Source: Synergistaceae bacterium (GTDB lineage: Bacteria > Synergistota > Synergistia > Synergistales > Synergistaceae). From it: a stretch of DNA of 16,216 nucleotides. This document shows positions 7,547 through 14,756 of this stretch, one piece after another. The stretch lies in the NCBI GenBank assembly GCA_031264605.1, contig JAISDQ010000041.1, positions 1-16,216 on the forward strand. Direction: 5' to 3'. Under the pieces are notes generated by a model, which was given only the letters and a program-made list of their open reading frames with translations, searched no databases and was not told where the DNA came from. The translations under genes were made by a program, and so were the position numbers. Each line of letters starts with the position of its first letter. Position 1 is the first letter of the stretch.

Positions 7547-9214
7547 TTATTCCGAGGTTATATGCAAAGAGGGGAAATATGCTTCTTCGATCTTTTTTCT
7601 GTCCAATACAAAACGTTTTTTCTGGAAATCTTTATCCTTTAAGTTATGATCAATTCTTTCCAGTTCCGGAAGAGGCAGCAATTTATATTCTCCGGGCGCT
7701 TCACCTGGGTAAAAATCTATATCCACTGGGATTCCAGGTTCTATGAAAATTTGGACATAAATATCGTTATCACCAACGGCAATAGGGATATTTTTCATTC
7801 CACTCTTGCCGTTTTTTTGAGAATATCGAACATGAGCTTCAGTAGCGGCAAGAGAACGATAACTCCCTACAATAACAACTCTCCCGTCTTTAGATAGTAT
7901 TGGCGGCAAAGTAAGATGAGAGTCGGGATTTTTCGATGTGATCGCAAGTTCATTTGAAGTATTTAGCGACATGGTTACATCATGTTGTTTGGTTTCTCGT
8001 AAAACTTTATCGGGATAAAGGACATAACGTTGAGAATCCAAGTATACCTCGCCGATCATGGCTAACTTTATATTATCTTGCCCTGAAGGTAAATAAATTC
8101 CCATACGTTCTGCGAATTCCTCTACTACTATAGTAGGGTTATAGGTTTGTCTTATGAATTCCATTGTGGATAGAAGGGCATCATGATTGCTCATACTTAT
8201 GAATGTATTGACATTATAGATAAAAGGCAAAAGCGGGCGTTTCGACCCGGCAAAAGGGGACGTATGCGTACTTCTTAGATAAGAATCCGCAAAAAGCAGC
8301 ATAACTTCTTCTTCTTGTTGTTGATTATTACGGACGACATCGGCAGCTTCATTTTGACTAACCAAAGGAATGGTATTTGGAATGACTTGTATAGTATCAT
8401 TTTTCAAAAGAGTGAACCAAGGTACGGTTTCAGTGTCTCCAATACTAATCGAACTTATGCCGAAATCGAGAGGACGTAGTGCGGATTCATAATATTCTCC
8501 TTCTGGAAGCGGGTTGAAAGAACTTCTAGAATAACGCAGCGCCTCGCAGACGGTTTGATATGTCAGATAAAGCCCATAACCGTTCCAGTGATAAAGATCG
8601 AAGCGTTTGTTAAAGGATTTATATTCTTTTTTATGTTTGAGCAAGATATCCGTCATATCTATAAAATTTATTGGAGTATCCTTCAATATCATGGAATACT
8701 GTTCCCGCCGGCTGACCCCTTTGTGTTCAAGAAGGTATGAAGGCAGATAGTCAGGATAAACTGAAGGTTTGTCAGGAGTCAATAGGCATAAAAAGGCGAC
8801 TCCTCTTGCTTCCCACCACGCCTGTACTCCTGCCAGCCTTGCTTTTGAAATATAAATATCCTCCTGTGGGAGCGGAGATAATCCCAGGTACGCCAATAGT
8901 ATGCCATTTCCATAGAATTCTCCATCGCTTCCTTTATAAAATTCACGGACAAGTGAGCCTGCTTTGTCTTCCCATATTGTGATATACGCTTTTATAATCT
9001 CTGATCTGACAGGCAAATTGTCGGATATATACGAATTATAAGCGGTTGCCCATTGTCCGTAAGGCAAAAATTCTAAATCCGGCTTCGAAACACGCCGCCG
9101 ATTTTCCAGCCAAGAAAACGGATTTGGTTTATAACCGGATACCCAAGCTATAAAAGGAAGAGAGATCAGCAACATAAAAACTATAGAAACAAAGATCGCC
9201 AAGGGTTTTCTCAA
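7547..9214 (-). CDS. AlgJ/AlgX-like SGNH O-acetyltransferase partner protein
   Basis: Predicted extracytoplasmic acetyltransferase of 555 residues, membrane-anchored or secreted through an N-terminal hydrophobic segment (about 6-26). The early ENRR, the DNLPVRSEIIKAY region and LLTPDKPSVYPDYLP match AlgJ/AlgX/DHHW-family proteins. Putative catalytic residues: Asp206 and His209 in DLYHWNGYG, and Ser311 in LLFADSYL, equivalent to the GDS serine. The His pair is spaced D-x-x-H, as in classic SGNH hydrolases, rather than D-x-H as in AlgX. Residues from about 410 on look like an all-beta accessory domain, possibly glycan-binding; I could not assign it. The start is TTG 9214 with AAGGAG 10 bases upstream; no ATG fits. 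It shares a transcript with the MBOAT gene. GC is low (22 of 60 in line 8041-8100), suggesting transfer. Confidence 0.85.
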   Translation of the reverse strand: MRKPLAIFVSIVFMLLISLPFIAWVSGYKPNPFSWLENRRRVSKPDLEFLPYGQWATAYNSYISDNLPVRSEIIKAYITIWEDKAGSLVREFYKGSDGEFYGNGILLAYLGLSPLPQEDIYISKARLAGVQAWWEARGVAFLCLLTPDKPSVYPDYLPSYLLEHKGVSRREQYSMILKDTPINFIDMTDILLKHKKEYKSFNKRFDLYHWNGYGLYLTYQTVCEALRYSRSSFNPLPEGEYYESALRPLDFGISSISIGDTETVPWFTLLKNDTIQVIPNTIPLVSQNEAADVVRNNQQQEEEVMLLFADSYLRSTHTSPFAGSKRPLLPFIYNVNTFISMSNHDALLSTMEFIRQTYNPTIVVEEFAERMGIYLPSGQDNIKLAMIGEVYLDSQRYVLYPDKVLRETKQHDVTMSLNTSNELAITSKNPDSHLTLPPILSKDGRVVIVGSYRSLAATEAHVRYSQKNGKSGMKNIPIAVGDNDIYVQIFIEPGIPVDIDFYPGEAPGEYKLLPLPELERIDHNLKDKDFQKKRFVLDRKKIEEAYFPSLHITSE

Positions 9215-9224
9215 TGAATTGCCA

Positions 9225-9230
9225 CTCCTT
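9225..9230 (-). promoter_or_regulatory. Ribosome binding site for the TTG start of the SGNH gene
   Basis: AAGGAG on the minus strand, 10 bases before TTG 9214. It supports this unusual start codon; no in-frame ATG lies nearby. Confidence 0.65.
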
Positions 9231-9240
9231 ATTTTCCCAA

Positions 9241-9261
9241 TACCTGCTATCCCAACAGGTA
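9241..9261. promoter_or_regulatory. Palindrome 1, candidate operator or 5' mRNA hairpin
   Basis: TACCTG, nine bases, CAGGTA: a perfect 6-bp dyad. It begins right after the predicted -10 of the acylation operon, so it covers the expected transcription start and first 20 bases. It shares the form ACCTGCT-N5-AACAGGT with palindrome 2. It could be a repressor site or a stem at the 5' end of the mRNA. Confidence 0.5.
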
Positions 9262-9268
9262 CTATGTC

Positions 9269-9297
9269 ATTGTATCTTGCCTTACGCTAACTGTCCA
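9269..9297 (-). promoter_or_regulatory. Sigma-70-type promoter of the acylation operon
   Basis: On the minus strand, TGGACA (9292-9297, 5 of 6 matches to TTGACA), a 17-base spacer, then TACAAT (9269-9274, 5 of 6 matches to TATAAT). The predicted start near 9262 leaves an untranslated leader of about 47 bases before TTG 9214, containing palindrome 1 and the ribosome site. Confidence 0.65.
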
Positions 9298-9395
9298 TAT
9301 ATTGATAACAGAATCGCTATTACGTTTTTATGATGGTCAAATTTTTTCATCGGTACGTTTCAAGCTAACGCGCCTATTGATATCAGTTTCCTCGA

Positions 9396-9418
9396 ACACC
9401 TGCTTGTATAACAGGTGT
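9396..9418. promoter_or_regulatory. Palindrome 2, candidate upstream operator
   Basis: ACACCTG, nine bases, CAGGTGT: a perfect 7-bp dyad sharing ACCTGCT and AACAGGT with palindrome 1. The centres lie 156 bp apart. It sits about 135-155 bp upstream of the predicted acylation start and about 290 bp before the oxidoreductase gene. No T-run follows on either strand, so a terminator is unlikely. Confidence 0.45.
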
Positions 9419-9615
9419 CTTGGGCAATTCCAATATATTTTTAAAACGATATGACGCCTTCCCAGGATATCGCTGAAAAGATCGACGTTTTAACGTGCCG
9501 TACGCCTCTCTCTGTCAATGAACGTTCTTTTGCGAAAACATAATAAAAGAGAAACGCCGTTCGCCCTTACCACGTGCAACTGTATATCACCTTTTGGGAA
9601 CAGCGAGTTGAGCCC

Positions 9616-9644
9616 TTGCGCCGGACGAAAAAAGCGTATACATT
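9616..9644 (+). promoter_or_regulatory. Candidate promoter for the aldehyde oxidoreductase
   Basis: TTGCGC (9616-9621), a 17-base spacer, TACATT (9639-9644). The spacing is ideal, but the boxes match only 3 and 4 of 6 consensus bases. The start of transcription would be near 9651, giving a leader of about 60 bases that contains GGGAGGGAG 9 bases before ATG 9710. Confidence 0.35.
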
Positions 9645-9709
9645 ATGCAACATAGTCAGAAGACTGTCAGCCGATTCAGAGGGCCAATTTTGGGAGGGAG
9701 TGTGTTTCA

Positions 9710-12538
9710 ATGGCGGAGCGCAAGACGGCGTCAGACACGAAGCAATTTCACGTCAAAAGGGTTTGCGTCAACGGGATTCCGAAAAGGATAGTGGCCGACC
9801 CCGACGCGACCCTGCTCTCGGTGATCCGCGAGCAGCAGCACATGACGGGAACCAAACGCGGCTGCAACTGCGGGCAGTGCGGCGTCTGCAACGTGATATT
9901 GAACGACAGGGTAATCCGTTCGTGCGTCACGAGATGGAAGAACGTGCCCGAGGAGTCTCAGATATGCACGATCGAGGGAGTTGGAACGGTGACGGCCCCT
10001 CACGCCATACAACTGTCATTCATAGTGAACGGCGCTATTCAGTGCGGGTTCTGCACGCCTGGTTTCGTGATGGTGGCCAAAAACCTGCTCGACCACAATC
10101 CCAGCCCCACCAGGGAACAGGTGCGCGAAGCGTTCCAGAAAAATTTCATGACCTGCCGCTGTACCGGCTACATACAGATAACCGACGCGGTGATGGAGGC
10201 GGCCGACGTGCTGGCCGGCAGGAAGAGTTTTCAGGAACTGGCCCGCCGTATGGAAGCGGGAGATCATATATGGAATACCTCTTACCCGCGCCCGTCCGCT
10301 ATCTACAAGGCAACCGGCACGTTCGACTACGGCGACGACGAATACCTCAAGATGCCCGAAGGAACTCTTTTTGCCGTGCCCGTGGTCACGGAATACCGCC
10401 ACGCGTTGGTGAAGAAGATCGACTTCTCCGAGGCCGAGCACATGCCAGGCGTTTACAAGATCGTCACGGCCAAGACACTCACCGACAACAAGGGCACTAA
10501 CCGAATCCGCGGCCAGGTCGGCAGTCCAACCGCCACCACCGACGGCTGGGAACGCCGGATGATAGTGCCCGAGGGCGACAAGATACGCCAGTGGGGCGAG
10601 TGCGTGGCCGTAGTTTGCGCCAACACCGAGAGCGAGGCCCGCGCGGCGGCCGCCGCCGTGAAGGTAGAGGTCGAACCGCTCAAGGAAATGATCGACATAC
10701 ACCAGGCGATGGCTCCCGACGCGATACCGGTGTATGACGAAATCGAGGGCATAGACGACATACGCAACGCCTTCAACAAACGCCCCTTCCAGAAGGGAAA
10801 AGACCCGAAAGACCTGATAGACAACGCCGCACATAAGGTGGAGGACACGTTTTACAGCTCACGCCAGCCTCACCTCACGCTCGAGACCGACTGCGGCTAC
10901 GGATATTACGACGAGGAAGGCCGCATATGCCTTCAGACCAAGAGCATCTGCGTGTACAGGCACCAGTTGATGATAGCGCGCGGAATCGGCGTGCCGCCCT
11001 CGGGAATTCGCGTCATTCAGAACAACATGGGCGCGACGTTCGGCTACAAGGTAGGGCCGACTAACGAATATCTCCTCGCGGCCTGCGTCATGGCCTGCAA
11101 GGACCGTCCGGTCTACATGCGGCTCGATATGAAGGAGCATATCACCCGCACTCCGAAGCGCAGCCCGTTTCTCATGAAAGTTCGCATCGGCGCTGACGGC
11201 GACGGCAGGCTGGTGGGCGGCGAGCACGTCTGGTACGTCGATCACGGCCCGTACTCCGAGTCGAGCCAGGACCTAATGAACAAGGGAATTCAGTTCTTCC
11301 TCGCACCCTACGACGTCGAAAACCTGAAGGGCGTCGGCTACACGGTGTTTACCAACCACCGCTGGTCGGCGGCGTTCCGCGCATACGGCGGCCCGCAGAC
11401 TCATTGGGGCTGCGAGACGGCGATGGACATGCTGGCCTACGAGTGCGGCGTCGATCCGTTCGAGTTCCGCGCGCGCAACATCATGAAAGACGGCGGTTTC
11501 TCGCCCAGCGGCCAGCGCTTCGAGGTGTACCCCTTCCCGACGATGATCGAGAAAGCGCGTCCGATATACGAGGAATTCAAGATCGACGCCGAAAAGAAAA
11601 ACAAGACCGGCGACGGCAAGATCAAGTACGGCGTGGGCGTATCGTTCGCGATTTACAACTCCAACGACGACGGCGCCGACGAAGCAGGCAACGCGGTAGA
11701 ACTGACCAAAGACGGCGTGATAATCTACAACACCTGGGAGGACCACGGCCAAGGCGCGGATATGGGCACGCTCGGCACCGCGCACGAGGCGCTGAAACCG
11801 CTCGGGCTTTCCCCAAAACAGATCAGGCACATCTCCAGCGATACGGCCAAGACGCCCAACAGCGGCGCTGCCGCCGCCAGCCGCTGCCAGAACATGGTCG
11901 GCAACGCGATAATAATGAGCTGCAACATGCTGCTGGACGCGATGCGCAAGGAAGACGGCACGTACCGCACCTACGACGAAATGACGGCGGAGGGCAAGGA
12001 TCTCTACTACGAGGCCACATACAAGACCCAGGTCGCCGACAACGACGGCAATGTGGTCGAATGCAGCGGCAACGACCCCGAGACGGGCATGGGGTATCCC
12101 TTCATGGCCCACATGTTCGCGATAAACGTGACGCAGGTATCGGTCGATATGGCGACCTGCAAGGCCAGGACGGAACGTTTCGCTATGGTCGGCGACGTCG
12201 GCGTGATATGCAACTTCCTGGTGGTCGACGGACAGCAGTACGGCGGAATCGCGCAGGGCATAGGGCTGGCGCTCACCGAGGATTTCCTCGACGAGAAGAA
12301 GTACAACAACCTCATCACCTGTGGCCTGCCCTACCCCAGGGACGTTCCCGACGATCTCAGGCTGATTCATGTCGAGACCCCGCGCCCGTACGGACCGTTC
12401 GGCGCGTCCGGCACCGGCGAGATGCCTCTCGCCGCCCCGCACGCCGCGATATGCAACGCGATATTCGCCGCCTGCGGAGCGAGGATCAAGGAACTCCCGG
12501 CGACCCCCGACAAGATCAAAGCGGCGCTTAATCGTTGA
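9710..12538 (+). CDS. mop: Single-chain molybdenum aldehyde oxidoreductase (xanthine oxidase family, no FAD domain)
   Basis: Predicted cytoplasmic oxidoreductase of 942 residues that oxidises aldehydes to carboxylates with water. The N-terminal plant-ferredoxin-like domain supplies Cys52, 57, 60 and 72 for one [2Fe-2S] cluster. The helical second domain supplies Cys112, 115, 149 and 151 (QCGFCTPG, CRCTGY). These spacings match the Desulfovibrio gigas Mop enzyme. There is an extra Cys54. The rest (about 190-942) is the molybdopterin domain: YPRPSAIYKATGTFDYG, MGATFGYK, AAFRAYGGPQ, WEDHGQGADMGTLGTAHEAL, and GASGTGE with catalytic base Glu904. No FAD domain is present and the two iron-sulfur and Mo parts are directly joined, the Mop arrangement, so electrons probably go to a separate carrier such as flavodoxin or ferredoxin. 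The start is ATG 9710, with GGGAGGGAG 9 bases upstream. It appears monocistronic. The substrate is not proven. Confidence 0.93.
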   Translation: MAERKTASDTKQFHVKRVCVNGIPKRIVADPDATLLSVIREQQHMTGTKRGCNCGQCGVCNVILNDRVIRSCVTRWKNVPEESQICTIEGVGTVTAPHAIQLSFIVNGAIQCGFCTPGFVMVAKNLLDHNPSPTREQVREAFQKNFMTCRCTGYIQITDAVMEAADVLAGRKSFQELARRMEAGDHIWNTSYPRPSAIYKATGTFDYGDDEYLKMPEGTLFAVPVVTEYRHALVKKIDFSEAEHMPGVYKIVTAKTLTDNKGTNRIRGQVGSPTATTDGWERRMIVPEGDKIRQWGECVAVVCANTESEARAAAAAVKVEVEPLKEMIDIHQAMAPDAIPVYDEIEGIDDIRNAFNKRPFQKGKDPKDLIDNAAHKVEDTFYSSRQPHLTLETDCGYGYYDEEGRICLQTKSICVYRHQLMIARGIGVPPSGIRVIQNNMGATFGYKVGPTNEYLLAACVMACKDRPVYMRLDMKEHITRTPKRSPFLMKVRIGADGDGRLVGGEHVWYVDHGPYSESSQDLMNKGIQFFLAPYDVENLKGVGYTVFTNHRWSAAFRAYGGPQTHWGCETAMDMLAYECGVDPFEFRARNIMKDGGFSPSGQRFEVYPFPTMIEKARPIYEEFKIDAEKKNKTGDGKIKYGVGVSFAIYNSNDDGADEAGNAVELTKDGVIIYNTWEDHGQGADMGTLGTAHEALKPLGLSPKQIRHISSDTAKTPNSGAAAASRCQNMVGNAIIMSCNMLLDAMRKEDGTYRTYDEMTAEGKDLYYEATYKTQVADNDGNVVECSGNDPETGMGYPFMAHMFAINVTQVSVDMATCKARTERFAMVGDVGVICNFLVVDGQQYGGIAQGIGLALTEDFLDEKKYNNLITCGLPYPRDVPDDLRLIHVETPRPYGPFGASGTGEMPLAAPHAAICNAIFAACGARIKELPATPDKIKAALNR

Positions 12539-12570
12539 AAAAACCCAATCGGGCGCAGTATCGTCAAATT

Positions 12571-12599
12571 ATTAAGGAGGCCTTCGCGGCCTCCTTAAT
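12571..12599 (+). terminator. Strong hairpin terminator, probably bidirectional
   Basis: A perfect 12-bp stem ATTAAGGAGGCC / GGCCTCCTTAAT with a TTCGC loop, 32 bp after the oxidoreductase stop. It is followed on the plus strand by TTGATATTT and on the minus strand by AATTTGACG. Short T-stretches on both sides and convergent genes suggest it ends both transcripts. Confidence 0.85.
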
Positions 12600-12667
12600 T
12601 TGATATTTGGGTAACCGGGAATCCGGCGCGAATTTGAGGGGAATGGGAGCAACGTACGGGTATATCT

Positions 12668-13129
12668 TCACTCCTGATCGCGGAGTTGATTCGCGGCGCG
12701 CATCGCTTCCAGCTCTTCACGCCATTTTTGGGCGTCGCGGATGTGTTTGCCGATTTTCATGTCCTCAGTCTGTATGTGATCCACCAGCCAACTGCCGACC
12801 GCCATCTCTATCTGGGCGATCAGTTCCGGCGTGGGCCCCATGCGTTCCAAGTCGGCGCGAAGCCCGCGCACGACTATTTTAAATTCCTCGTGGTAGCGTT
12901 TGTGCTGGGAGTAACCGGGATAATTACTCTCGACCTGTATTCTTTCCTCATCAGTGAAATGATTTTGAGAGTACTTTTCGAGATAATCGATAATTTTTTC
13001 GATCTCTTCGCGCTCGGCGCCGGCGGCGCAGGGCGCGAAAAACTCGTTCATAAAGTCGAAAAGCCCCTTATGCTGCTCGTCGATTTCCGGATATCCGATT
13101 TTCATGCCGTCGTCCCATTCGTAAAACAT
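12668..13129 (-). CDS. Bacteriohemerythrin
   Basis: Small cytoplasmic di-iron oxygen-binding protein, 153 residues from the chosen start. Numbered from that start, the ligand set is complete: His20 (EIDEQHK), His57 and Glu61 (HFTDEE), His76 and His80 (HKRYH), His118 and Asp123 (DHIQTED). The 4-, 15-, 4- and 5-residue gaps are as in known hemerythrins. No methyl-accepting or cyclase domain is fused. In anaerobes such proteins are thought to sequester or deliver O2. An in-frame ATG at 13147 gives six more residues (MRGMRT), but nothing like a ribosome site precedes it and the candidate TATAAT lies 6 bases upstream of it. ATG 13129 has GAGGGG about 10 bases upstream and gives the usual N-terminus, MFYEWDDGMKIG. 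It has its own transcription unit, convergent with the oxidoreductase. Confidence 0.92.
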   Translation of the reverse strand: MFYEWDDGMKIGYPEIDEQHKGLFDFMNEFFAPCAAGAEREEIEKIIDYLEKYSQNHFTDEERIQVESNYPGYSQHKRYHEEFKIVVRGLRADLERMGPTPELIAQIEMAVGSWLVDHIQTEDMKIGKHIRDAQKWREELEAMRAANQLRDQE

Positions 13130-13153
13130 AGTGCGCATTCCCCTCATAAAGGA

Positions 13154-13159
13154 ATTATA
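13154..13159 (-). promoter_or_regulatory. Candidate -10 element for bacteriohemerythrin
   Basis: A perfect TATAAT on the minus strand, 24 bases before ATG 13129. No good -35 lies 17 bases upstream, so it may need an activator. An alternative is TTGATC (minus strand, near 13190) with TATAGG 16 bases later. Confidence 0.35.
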
Positions 13160-13276
13160 ATCGGCAAAATCAACCTATATTTTAGCAGTTTATATGATCA
13201 AACAGAATAGCACTCAGTTAAAAACATGTTCCGCGAAAAAGACGGGCCTGCCTCCGACTTCCCGCGTTTCTCAATT

Positions 13277-13978
13277 TTATCCGCCCAGATACGCTTTTCG
13301 CACCTCGTCATTGTCGAGCAGTTCGCTTGCCGCGGCTTCCATCGTTATCCTGCCCGTCTCCAGAACGTAGCACCTGTGGGCTATCGAGAGCGCCATGCGC
13401 GCGTTCTGTTCCACTAGAAGAATGGTCGTGCCGGCATCGTTGAGTTCTTTCACTATGTCGAAAATCTGGTTCACAAGCACGGGAGCCAGTCCCATCGAAG
13501 GCTCGTCCATCATCACGAGTTTCGGCGCGCTCATCAACGACCGGCCCAGCGCCAGCATCTGCTGTTCGCCGCCGGAGAGCGTGCCCGCTATCTGGCGCTT
13601 TCTCTCCTCGACGCGAGGGAACCTTCTGTATACGTCTTTCATGGTGTCTCTGTTCTCGGAGGCGCTTCTGAGATATCCGCCCATTTCGAGGTTTTCCTCG
13701 ACGGTGAGAAGTTGGAAGATTCGCCTTCCCTCCGGCACGTGAGCCAAACCCCTCCTTGTAAGATTATAGGCCTCGACGCCGATTATGTCCTCGCCCATGA
13801 AGCTGATTTTTCCCGTTTTCGAACGGAGAAGGCCGGATATGGTCTTGAGGATGGTGCTCTTTCCCGCTCCGTTCGCTCCGATCAGCGTGACTATCTCGCC
13901 CTCGGCCACTTGGAACGACACGTCCTTGACGGCGTGTATGGAACCGTAATAGACGTTGATGTTCTCCACTTTCAGCAT
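13277..13978 (-). CDS. livF: Branched-chain amino-acid ABC transporter ATPase LivF
   Basis: Second ATPase of the HAAT-family importer, 233 residues, cytoplasmic. It begins MLKVENINVYYGSIHAVKDVS. Walker A is GANGAGKST (34-42), followed by the LivF-typical GLAHVPEGRRIFQLLTVEENLEMG, signature LSGGE (134-138), Walker B LVMMDE (154-159) with the SMGLAP extension, and H-region LLVEQN. LivF usually pairs with LivG as a heterodimer under the LivH/LivM channel. It is the last liv gene, starting 4 bp after the livG stop. No clear terminator was seen in the 147 bp before the bacteriohemerythrin gene, so some read-through is possible. Confidence 0.96.
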   Translation of the reverse strand: MLKVENINVYYGSIHAVKDVSFQVAEGEIVTLIGANGAGKSTILKTISGLLRSKTGKISFMGEDIIGVEAYNLTRRGLAHVPEGRRIFQLLTVEENLEMGGYLRSASENRDTMKDVYRRFPRVEERKRQIAGTLSGGEQQMLALGRSLMSAPKLVMMDEPSMGLAPVLVNQIFDIVKELNDAGTTILLVEQNARMALSIAHRCYVLETGRITMEAAASELLDNDEVRKAYLGG

Positions 13979-13982
13979 CGGA

Positions 13983-14756
13983 TCACGCGTCTTTCCGCTG
14001 GCCCAGATACGCCTCTATCACCAGCGGGTTGTTCCGTATCTCGTCGGGCGTTCCCTGCGCTATTATGAGCCCGTAGTTCAGGACGAGTATCCTCTCGCAT
14101 ATTCCCATCACAAGGCTCATGTCGTGTTCTATCAGAATGATCGAGACGCCGAATTTGTCGCGCACGTCGTGGATGGTGCGCATCAGCTCGGCGGTCTCCG
14201 AAGGGTTCATTCCCGCCGCCGGTTCGTCCAAAAGCAACACTTTGGGGTTGGTGGCGAGCGCCCGTGCTATCTCGAGCCTGCGCTGCGCGCCGTAGGGAAG
14301 GCTTCCTGCCGTGGCTTCGGCGCTCTCCTCCATATCGAACACCGACAGCAGTTCCAGCGCGACTTCCGCGGCCGCTTTCTCCTGTTTCCAGTAAGAGGGC
14401 AGGCGCAGGCAGGCCGCCAGGACGGAGTAATTCATGCTGTTATGAAGGGCAATCTTCACGTTGTCGATCACCGAGAGCGATTTGAAGAGCCGTATGTTCT
14501 GAAACGTTCGGGCTATCCCGTGCCGCGTGACCTGATGCGTCGGCTTGCCCATGGTATCGCGCCCGATCAGCTTTATGCCGCCGTTCGACGGATGGTAGAC
14601 GTTGGTGAGCAAATTGAAAACGGTGGTCTTGCCCGCTCCGTTGGGGCCGATGAGCCCCACGATCTCGCGGCCGGCGACCTGAATGTTGAAGTCGTCGAGC
14701 GCCTGAAGGCCGCCGAAACGTATGCCCAGGTTCGATACGTCAAGAACCGGAGGCAT
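13983..14756 (-). CDS. livG: Branched-chain amino-acid ABC transporter ATPase LivG
   Basis: First ATPase of the importer, 257 residues. Walker A is GPNGAGKTT (37-45), then FQNIRLFKSLSVIDNV with the Q-loop at Gln86, the LivG-type signature LPYGAQRRLEIARAL (LPYGA at 153-157, replacing LSGGQ), Walker B VLLLDE with PAAGMNPSE, and LIEHDMSLVMGICERI with the H-loop histidine. The C-terminus NPLVIEAYLGQRKDA is typical. The start is ATG 14756, with GGGAGG 8 bases upstream. It overlaps the end of livM by 17 bp, implying coupled translation. LivG and LivF differ enough to be ordinary paralogues rather than a recent duplication. Confidence 0.96.
   Translation of the reverse strand: MPPVLDVSNLGIRFGGLQALDDFNIQVAGREIVGLIGPNGAGKTTVFNLLTNVYHPSNGGIKLIGRDTMGKPTHQVTRHGIARTFQNIRLFKSLSVIDNVKIALHNSMNYSVLAACLRLPSYWKQEKAAAEVALELLSVFDMEESAEATAGSLPYGAQRRLEIARALATNPKVLLLDEPAAGMNPSETAELMRTIHDVRDKFGVSIILIEHDMSLVMGICERILVLNYGLIIAQGTPDEIRNNPLVIEAYLGQRKDA

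Larger units (their letters stand above)
9215..9709. other. 495-bp divergent intergenic region
   Basis: Lies between two divergent genes, the SGNH gene (minus) and the oxidoreductase gene (plus). It holds the acylation promoter, the two palindromes and a weaker candidate promoter for the oxidoreductase, all listed separately. The stretch at about 9420-9610 shows nothing I can name. I recognise no molybdenum-cofactor riboswitch, small RNA or gene. The plus frame open from 9574 is out of frame with the oxidoreductase and matches no family. Confidence 0.6.

Noticed and set aside
9396..9418. Palindrome 2 as an intrinsic terminator
   Set aside because: No T-run follows on either strand and no gene ends near it.
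9215..9709. Molybdenum-cofactor riboswitch upstream of the oxidoreductase
   Set aside because: I could not trace the multi-stem conserved core; only the two short palindromes are evident, and they lie far from the coding start.
9574..10500. A 308-codon plus-strand frame overlapping the oxidoreductase start
   Set aside because: It is out of frame with the recognised enzyme, its residues from about 9710 on are a frame-shifted copy of the iron-sulfur domain coding sequence, and it has no ribosome site.
11273..12531. Long frames on both strands inside the oxidoreductase gene
   Set aside because: Out-of-frame shadows of a gene whose catalytic and cofactor motifs run unbroken to residue 942.
9710..12538. 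Xanthine dehydrogenase assignment
   Set aside because: There is no FAD domain and the overall sequence follows the Desulfovibrio Mop aldehyde oxidoreductase pattern more closely.
13130..13276. Hairpin terminator after livF
   Set aside because: Only a weak pairing with several G-T wobbles (CGCGGGAAG with CTTTTTCGCG) and a long loop could be drawn.
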